Assembly (NCBI GenBank): GCA_013297575.1
Contig: JAAFHO010000098.1
Span: 1-12,307, forward strand
Direction of reading: 5' to 3'
Origin: Chitinophagales bacterium
GTDB lineage: Bacteria > Bacteroidota > Bacteroidia > Chitinophagales > Saprospiraceae
Length of the DNA: 12,307 nucleotides
Part shown: one piece after another, positions 6,978 to 12,307 of the stretch
Layout: each line of letters begins with the position of its first letter
Numbering within the stretch: the stretch's first letter is position 1
The notes under the pieces: generated by a model
The model's input: only the letters and a program-made list of their open reading frames with translations
What the model was told of the DNA's origin: nothing
The model's database searches: none
Position numbers and translations under genes: made by a program

Positions 6978-8513
6978 ATGCAAAATCTAATTAAATGTCT
7001 AACCGTAATGAGTATCCTTATTTTGGGTGCTTGTACTAAAGACTTTGACGAAATAAATATAGATCCAACATCCGTTTCAACCCTTTCTTCGGATGCCCTA
7101 TTTACTAAAGCCGCATTGGACGCATCCGGTGGCGAATATGAGGCTTGGAGGAACAACCTAATTTACAATACGCAATTTATCCAACAATTTGCCTCCCTCA
7201 ACTGGGCGCAAGGCGATAAATACGAACTCAACGAAGGTTATAATTCCGCTTTGTGGGATGCATCTTACGGTGGTTCTGTGAAAAGTTTGGTTAATTTGTT
7301 AGAAAAAACAAAAACCGATCCAGCAGATATCAACTATAACAGCGCAGCACGTGTCCTAAAAGCCTTCGTATTTTTGAGGTTGACGGATTCTTACGGCGAT
7401 GTGCCTTATTTTGAAGCAGGTCGTGGTTTTTATGATGGTGTTTTCTCTCCTAAATATGACGAGCAAAAGGCTATTTTGGCTGACTTAATTAGCGAATTGG
7501 AAGTAGCAGCGCGTTCATTCGATGCTTCTAAGCCATTTAAAGGTGACCCATCTTCTTATAAAGGCGATGTAACTTTATGGAAAAAAGCAGCTAATTCTTT
7601 GATGTTGCGCGTAGCGATGCGTATGTCTAAAAAGGATGCAGGTGCAGCACAGGCTGGCGTAGCAAAAGCAGTGGCTGGTGGCGTGTTCTCTGATTACACA
7701 GAATCATTCCGCATCAATCACCTGGCAGGCCCATTTGTAAACCCAAATAGTAATGTATTGGGCTTTTTCAATGGCGGTCGTTTAGAATTGTCGGCTAATG
7801 GCTTCAAGTTTTCAAAAACGTTTATCGATTTGTTGAAAAACAATGCTGATCCACGTTTGAAAATCCTTTCAGTAGTACGTACTGGCGATGCAGCAACTGC
7901 TGTAATTGGCACTGAGGACGATTCTCCAGCCGCTCAAAAAGGTTTGCCAAGTGGTTCTGATCCAGCATCAATCACAGATATTGCTACTTATTCTCAATTG
8001 CGTTCTTCTTTTGCGGATGCTAACGATCCAAATATCCTTGTTTCTCATGGACAAACGATGTTATTGATGGCCGAAGCAAGAGAAAGAGGTTGGGTGACTA
8101 CCGGTACTGCTGAAGATTATTTCAGGACTGGTGTAGCGTCTTCTATTTTGCAATTGAAACTGTACAATCCAGCAGCAGGCGTTATTGATGACGCGGCAGC
8201 AACGGCTTATAGCACTTCTATAGCTTACCCAGCAGCGGGTTCAGTAGATGAGAAAATGAAAGCGATCAATACACAGTATTATATCACTTCGTTTTTGGAT
8301 GGTTACGAGCCACACGCCAACTGGCGCCGCTCTGGTATCCCTCAATTGACGGCGGTTAATTTCCCAGGTAATTACACCGGTGGATCTATCCCGCGTCGTT
8401 TCCAATATCCTGCTAGCGAAGCAGGATTGAACAAGGAAAATCTAGGTGCTGCTACTTCCCGTTTGGGAGCGGCCGACAACTGGAATGCTCGTGTTTGGTG
8501 GGACGCTAATTAA
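6978..8513 (+). CDS. SusD/RagB-like outer membrane lipoprotein (SusD_2 type)
   Basis: The 511 residues begin with a lipoprotein signal, MQNLIKCLTVMSILILGAC, with lipidation expected at Cys19 (lipobox LGAC). TKDFDEINIDP follows; the acidic stretch after the cysteine suits the surface export signal of Bacteroidota lipoproteins. DFDEINIDPTSVSTLSSDALFTKAAL and the TPR-like helical segments (NSAARVLKAFVFLRLTDSYGDVPYFEAG, LWKKAANSLMLRVAMRMSK) resemble the SusD_2 (PF12771) branch. The C-terminal ANWRRSGIPQL and GSIPRRFQYPASE are also usual in this branch. It would act as the cell-surface lid of the SusC barrel encoded 33 bases upstream and bind the ligand. A strong terminator lies just downstream. 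Family call is secure; ligand is unknown. Confidence 0.95.
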   Translation: MQNLIKCLTVMSILILGACTKDFDEINIDPTSVSTLSSDALFTKAALDASGGEYEAWRNNLIYNTQFIQQFASLNWAQGDKYELNEGYNSALWDASYGGSVKSLVNLLEKTKTDPADINYNSAARVLKAFVFLRLTDSYGDVPYFEAGRGFYDGVFSPKYDEQKAILADLISELEVAARSFDASKPFKGDPSSYKGDVTLWKKAANSLMLRVAMRMSKKDAGAAQAGVAKAVAGGVFSDYTESFRINHLAGPFVNPNSNVLGFFNGGRLELSANGFKFSKTFIDLLKNNADPRLKILSVVRTGDAATAVIGTEDDSPAAQKGLPSGSDPASITDIATYSQLRSSFADANDPNILVSHGQTMLLMAEARERGWVTTGTAEDYFRTGVASSILQLKLYNPAAGVIDDAAATAYSTSIAYPAAGSVDEKMKAINTQYYITSFLDGYEPHANWRRSGIPQLTAVNFPGNYTGGSIPRRFQYPASEAGLNKENLGAATSRLGAADNWNARVWWDAN

Positions 8514-8541
8514 TTCATTATTAGGTATTTATAACTAAGAT

Positions 8542-8593
8542 AATAGGCTTTATGGACAGAAGATTTTCTGTTTGTAAAGCCTATTGTTTTTTT
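8542..8593 (+). terminator. Rho-independent terminator after susD
   Basis: An 11-base perfect stem, AATAGGCTTTA at 8542-8552 with TAAAGCCTATT at 8575-8585, encloses a second stem ACAGAA/TTCTGT (8556-8561 with 8566-8571) and a GATT loop. A run of seven T follows at 8587-8593. It closes the susC-susD unit and separates it from the next gene. Confidence 0.88.
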
Positions 8594-8615
8594 ATCGCGT
8601 TTGCTTCGTATTTTG
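8584..8615 (+). promoter_or_regulatory. Possible promoter for the FG-GAP/haloperoxidase genes
   Basis: TATTTTG at 8609-8615 is one base short of the -7 consensus TAnnTTTG. The nearest usable upstream element is TTG at 8584-8586, 22 bases before it, which is longer than usual. The location between a terminator and a gene start favours some promoter here, but the match is weak. Confidence 0.35.
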
Positions 8616-8644
8616 CAGCCAATTAGAACTATTTATTGTACATT

Positions 8645-11600
8645 ATGCCAAAAATAACCCTGTTTTCTATCCTTCTTTTCGCATTTTCGTATTGCGCCTC
8701 AGCCCAACCGCTTTTTACCCCTGTTTCCCCTGCCACATCGGGTATTCATTTTGACAATAAACTCGTTGAAAGCCCACTCCAAAACATCATCACTTATGAA
8801 TATTTTTACAATGGCGGCGGTGTCGCTATCGCCGATTTTGATAATAATGGTTTATTGGACATCTATTTTACTTCCAACCAACAACCTAACGCCATTTATT
8901 ACAATACAGGGAATTGGACATTTGAAGATCGCACCCAAAAAGCAGGCGTGGCAGGTAACAAAGGTTGGAAAACAGGTGTTTCTGTAGCCGATGTCAATGG
9001 AGATGGTTGGGTCGATATTTATGTCTGCTATTCAGGCGATTTAGAACCCGAAGAACGTCAAAATCAATTGTTTATCAATAATACCGACGGTACTTTTACC
9101 GATAAAGCACGGGAAATGGGTGTTGCTGATGACGGTTATTCGACCCATGCCGCGTTCTTAGATTACGATTTGGATGGCGATCTCGATCTTTTCGTACTCA
9201 ACCACAATATCAAAAACCTTCAAAATTTTGATGCCGCCTTTGTCAAAAAAATGGTCGATCCCGAAGCCGGTGACCGCTTGTACCAAAATAACCAAGGCAA
9301 ATTTACCGATGTCACCGTAGCAGCAGGTATTATTTCCAATCCTTTGGGCTATGGACTGGGGATTAATGTTTCGGATATCAACAACGACGGTTGGCCCGAT
9401 CTGTATGTCTCTAACGATTACGTGGAAGAAGATTATCTCTATATCAACCAAAAAAATGGTACTTTTAAAGAGTCGCTTAAAGAGCAAATGGGCCACTTAT
9501 CCAATTTTTCGATGGGTGTGGACATTGCAGATATAAACAACGATGGTTTTCAGGATATTATCACCCTCGATATGTTGCCCGAAACCAATAAAAGGCAAAA
9601 ACTACTCTTCGCACCCGACAACTACGAACTATACAATAATACCCTGCAAAATGGTTTTTACCACCAAATTATGCGCAATATGCTCCAATTGAACAATGGA
9701 AACGGCACATTTAGCGAAATTGGGCAATTGGCAGGTGTGTCAAATACCGACTGGAGTTGGGCACCTTTACTCGCCGATTTTAACAACGACGGCCACCGCG
9801 ATCTATTCGTAACCAATGGCTACGGGCGCGATATGATTAATATGGATTTTATGAAATTTTATGCCAATGAACGGCTAAAATTCAATCGTGGCGAATCGAG
9901 TAGCCGTATGTTTTTAATGTTGCAAAGTATAAAATCGACACCATTGCACAATTATATCTTTGAAAACAACGGCCACCTCCAATTTACTGATCGCTCAACG
10001 GAATGGGGTTTTCAGGAAGCCAATTTTTCCCACGGTGCCGCTTATGCCGATTTGGACAACGACGGCGATCTCGATCTGGTGGTGAACAATATGAACCAAG
10101 CGGCGGGTCTTTTCAAAAATGAAACCACTGCCACCCGTAAAAACAGTCATTTTCTGCGTCTTTCGCTTAAAATGGAGGGCAAAAACACTTTTGCATTAGG
10201 CACTAAAATCAAGGTTTTTTCAGGTAAAATCGTACAATATGCAGAGTATTACCCCGTGCATGGCTTCCAATCTTCTATGCTCTGTCCGCTACATATCGGC
10301 TTTTCGGAGTCTAAGATTGACTCCCTACAAATCACTTGGCCGGGTGGAGTAGGGGAGACCATCCGCAATAATATCCCTATCGACCAAACGATGACGCTCG
10401 CGCCTAAATCGACTGTTATCACCAAAGTTTTAGAACAAAAAAATAACCCTATTTTTACCAATTCCGAAGCAAAAATCAATTTTCGCCACCAAGAAGACAA
10501 AACCAACGATTTTAAAATTCAGCCCTTGATGCCCAATATGCTCTCCTATTCAGGGCCTCGCATCGCCACCACCGATTTGAACAACGATGGCCTCACGGAC
10601 GCATTTGTCTGCGGTGCGCGCAACCAGCAAGGTGTTGTACTGATACAACTGGAGGACGGTAGCATGCCTGTTTCCAATATGTTTGAACCCGTACCCAACA
10701 AACCAACGGAAGACACCGATGCCGTTTTTTTTGATGCCGACGGCGATGGCGATCAGGATTTATACGTCGTGAGCGGCGGTTACGACCTGCCCGCCAATGA
10801 CCCTGCATTACAAGATGTGCTGTATATCAACCAAGCCCGCCAATTTGTAAAAAACACCGCCGCCTTACCCACCGAAACCAATATGGGCAGTTGCGTAAGA
10901 GCACTGGATTACGATGCCGATGGCGATATGGATCTTTTTGTGGGCGGAAGGGCAGTTTCAGGGCACTATCCCGAAGCAGGTACCAGTATGTTGCTGGAAA
11001 ACGATGGTAAAGGGCAATTTAAGGACGTAACAGCAGCCATTGCGCCAGAATTACGTCAAATTGGTATGGTTACAGATGCTGTTTGGGTAGATTTGAACAA
11101 AGATGGTAGCCCAGAACTAATCGTTTGCGGCGAATGGATGGCACTCGAAGTATTCTCTTTTTCCAAGGGTAAAATGACCAAAACTACGGCTGCGTTTTTT
11201 AACCAAAACCTCAACGGTTGGTGGAACCGAATTGCATTAGCGGATATGGACAACGATGGCGATCTCGATCTCGTGGCTGGCAACTGGGGACTGAATAGCC
11301 AATTCGACATCAGTGCCGAACAGCCTATGACACTGCATTACGCTGATTTTGACCAAAATGGCTATATTGATCCCATTATTTGTTATTTTATTGGGAATCA
11401 ATCCTATCCAATGGCATCTCGCGACGAATTGACCGATCAAATAGTAGGTTTTCGCCAAAAATTCCCTACTTACGATGCCTATTCGGAAGCCACACTTACC
11501 GATATTCTCGATTCAACGCAGTTGCAACGCGCCAAAATATTAACCGCTAATTATTTTCAAACCACTTATTTTGAAAACAACAATGGCCGGTTTATTGCCC

Positions 11601-11917
11601 ATACTTTACCTTTGGAGGCCAATATGTCACCCATAGAAGCCATTGCTACTGGCGATTACAACCACGATGGCCACCAAGATATATTGTTGGGCGGTAACAT
11701 AGACCAAACTCGGATAAAAATAGGAAAAATGGATGCGAATTACGGCACATTACTCATCGGAGACGGCAAAGGTGGTTTTCAATACGTCCCCCAAATTGAA
11801 TCAGGATTGTCTATAAAAGGTTGTATCCGTGCTATTCAGCCCATTACAACGGCCGCTAAAACCCAAATATTATTGATTGGCCGTAACAACGACATACCTT
11901 TGCTCCTTAAATACTAA
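8645..11917 (+). CDS. Secreted FG-GAP/VCBS repeat protein with central ASPIC/UnbV (CRTAC-type) domain
   Basis: Start is set at ATG 8645; a TTG nine bases earlier is in frame but unlikely. The 1090 residues open with a signal peptide (MPKITLFSILLFAFSYCASA, then Gln21). Seven calcium-binding DxDxDGxxD-type motifs start at residues 64, 116, 173, 244, 296, 378 and 469, for example DYDLDGDLD. An ASPIC/UnbV domain follows at about 505-588 (FALGTKIKVFSG, LHIGFSESKIDSLQITWPGG). Seven more motifs start at 644, 697, 755, 816, 867, 901 and 1004, for example DADGDGDQD. This suggests two beta-propellers flanking ASPIC. Related proteins are extracellular and probably bind ligands or partners; no enzyme active site was recognised. 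The PAP2/haloperoxidase-like gene begins six bases downstream, and the SusCD pair lies upstream behind a terminator, so coregulation is plausible but unproven. Confidence 0.93.
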   Translation: MPKITLFSILLFAFSYCASAQPLFTPVSPATSGIHFDNKLVESPLQNIITYEYFYNGGGVAIADFDNNGLLDIYFTSNQQPNAIYYNTGNWTFEDRTQKAGVAGNKGWKTGVSVADVNGDGWVDIYVCYSGDLEPEERQNQLFINNTDGTFTDKAREMGVADDGYSTHAAFLDYDLDGDLDLFVLNHNIKNLQNFDAAFVKKMVDPEAGDRLYQNNQGKFTDVTVAAGIISNPLGYGLGINVSDINNDGWPDLYVSNDYVEEDYLYINQKNGTFKESLKEQMGHLSNFSMGVDIADINNDGFQDIITLDMLPETNKRQKLLFAPDNYELYNNTLQNGFYHQIMRNMLQLNNGNGTFSEIGQLAGVSNTDWSWAPLLADFNNDGHRDLFVTNGYGRDMINMDFMKFYANERLKFNRGESSSRMFLMLQSIKSTPLHNYIFENNGHLQFTDRSTEWGFQEANFSHGAAYADLDNDGDLDLVVNNMNQAAGLFKNETTATRKNSHFLRLSLKMEGKNTFALGTKIKVFSGKIVQYAEYYPVHGFQSSMLCPLHIGFSESKIDSLQITWPGGVGETIRNNIPIDQTMTLAPKSTVITKVLEQKNNPIFTNSEAKINFRHQEDKTNDFKIQPLMPNMLSYSGPRIATTDLNNDGLTDAFVCGARNQQGVVLIQLEDGSMPVSNMFEPVPNKPTEDTDAVFFDADGDGDQDLYVVSGGYDLPANDPALQDVLYINQARQFVKNTAALPTETNMGSCVRALDYDADGDMDLFVGGRAVSGHYPEAGTSMLLENDGKGQFKDVTAAIAPELRQIGMVTDAVWVDLNKDGSPELIVCGEWMALEVFSFSKGKMTKTTAAFFNQNLNGWWNRIALADMDNDGDLDLVAGNWGLNSQFDISAEQPMTLHYADFDQNGYIDPIICYFIGNQSYPMASRDELTDQIVGFRQKFPTYDAYSEATLTDILDSTQLQRAKILTANYFQTTYFENNNGRFIAHTLPLEANMSPIEAIATGDYNHDGHQDILLGGNIDQTRIKIGKMDANYGTLLIGDGKGGFQYVPQIESGLSIKGCIRAIQPITTAAKTQILLIGRNNDIPLLLKY
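9173..9189 (+). repeat. Recurrent 17-base unit inside the FG-GAP gene, copy 1
   Basis: GATGGCGATCTCGATCT encodes the core of a calcium-binding motif (DGDLDL). The identical 17 bases recur at 11255-11271, and a copy with one change occurs at 10061-10077. Other motifs of this gene use different codons, so these three could reflect recent duplication or conversion, or chance with a biased codon set. Confidence 0.6.
10061..10077 (+). repeat. Recurrent 17-base unit inside the FG-GAP gene, copy 2
   Basis: GACGGCGATCTCGATCT differs by one synonymous base from the copies at 9173-9189 and 11255-11271, and encodes the same DGDLDL core, here in the last motif before the ASPIC domain. Confidence 0.6.
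11255..11271 (+). repeat. Recurrent 17-base unit inside the FG-GAP gene, copy 3
   Basis: Identical to the copy at 9173-9189. It encodes the DGDLDL core of the fifth motif of the second propeller. Confidence 0.6.
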
Positions 11918-11923
11918 ACCACC

Positions 11924-12307
11924 ATGCGTTTACTGGTTCTTTTGTTTTTATGTTGTTTTTGCGGCGAGTTGTCAGCCATTGAGTCCGCCCATAAAAAGAA
12001 TGATTTTGCTGCCCAAGATTATATCCAAGCCCTCAAACGCGTGACCGATATCATGCTCAACGATGTGGCCTCGCCCGTGGCCGCGAGCAGGTATTATGCC
12101 TATATCACCCTCGCGACCCACGAAATACAGTCCGCTTACGCACCCAAGCGCAACCCTTCTTTTGCAGGACATTTGAACGGCTTCAAAGGCATTGAGACCC
12201 AGCAATGCCCCTTAAAACAAAGCAATGCCAGTCTTGCAACGCTACTTGCCGTACTCAAAATGGGCGAACGCTTATTGCCCTCAGGGTACCTCCTGCGCGC
12301 GCAAAGC
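11924..12307 (+). CDS. PAP2/vanadium-dependent haloperoxidase-like protein, N-terminal part
   Basis: An open frame of 128 codons runs from ATG 11924 through the window end. It begins with a signal peptide, MRLLVLLFLCCFCGELSA, so the product is exported. The following YIQALKRVTDIMLNDVASPVAASRYYAYITLATHEI resembles the N-terminal helical region of Bacteroidota proteins of the PAP2/vanadium-haloperoxidase superfamily, where a D-x-x-S-P-x-x-A-S-R-x-Y-A-Y pattern recurs. The catalytic residues of that family, a Lys/Arg-Pro motif, Ser-Gly-His and the vanadate or phosphate-binding His, would lie beyond the window, so neither haloperoxidase nor phosphatase activity can be checked. The start is six bases after the FG-GAP gene, indicating cotranscription. 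Codons here often end in C or G (GCC, CTC, CGC), more than in the LacI gene. Family call rests on pattern memory and is moderate. Confidence 0.7.
   Translation, partial: MRLLVLLFLCCFCGELSAIESAHKKNDFAAQDYIQALKRVTDIMLNDVASPVAASRYYAYITLATHEIQSAYAPKRNPSFAGHLNGFKGIETQQCPLKQSNASLATLLAVLKMGERLLPSGYLLRAQS

Noticed and set aside
8636..8644. TTG start for the FG-GAP gene
   Set aside because: ATG at 8645 yields a standard signal peptide and shares the ATT-ATG context of the susC and susD starts.
9158..9496. Open frame of 112 codons on the minus strand
   Set aside because: It lies wholly inside the FG-GAP gene and reads the reverse of its repetitive Asp/Asn-rich motifs (Ile/Val-rich translation); no promoter or start context supports it.

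Overview
The window comes from a member of the Bacteroidota. It holds a SusC/SusD outer-membrane uptake pair, a SusD_2-type lipoprotein, start codons preceded by AT-rich leaders without Shine-Dalgarno sequences, and a perfect Bacteroidota-type -7 promoter element (TAnnTTTG) ahead of susC. Base composition is moderate and all genes lie on the + strand. The exact genus cannot be read from the sequence; an environmental Chitinophagia-, Sphingobacteriia- or Cytophagia-like organism is the best guess.

Region 1 (1-3728) is a tight gene string. It starts with the C-terminal part of a DUF1501 (sulfatase/alkaline-phosphatase-like) protein, followed by a membrane-anchored c-type cytochrome carrying leucine-rich repeats and a chitobiase-type C-terminal domain. 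A one-base deletion in an A-run near 1829-1832 splits this second gene into two open frames (576-1850 and 1850-2716). A LacI-family regulator (2718-3728) follows after a single base. DUF1501 plus planctomycete-type cytochrome modules suggests a surface or periplasmic catabolic unit whose remaining members lie upstream of the window.

Region 2 (3729-8593) is a regulated transport operon. A promoter sits at 3733-3764, followed by two short palindromes. The first (3777-3788) has the central CG typical of LacI-family operators. Then come a guanine-free leader, susC (3876-6944), susD (6978-8513) and a strong hairpin terminator (8542-8593). The adjacent LacI protein is the obvious candidate repressor.

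Region 3 (8594-12307) has a weaker possible promoter. It encodes a large secreted protein with seven calcium-binding FG-GAP/VCBS motifs, an ASPIC/UnbV domain, then seven more motifs (8645-11917). Six bases later begins a secreted PAP2/vanadium-haloperoxidase-like protein cut by the window end; its assignment rests on its N-terminal region only.

Taken together, a LacI-controlled SusCD pair is accompanied by no glycoside hydrolase, lyase or peptidase in view, but by a double-propeller protein and a probable haloperoxidase/phosphatase. The substrate is unknown. No tRNA, rRNA, CRISPR array, insertion sequence or phage gene was seen.
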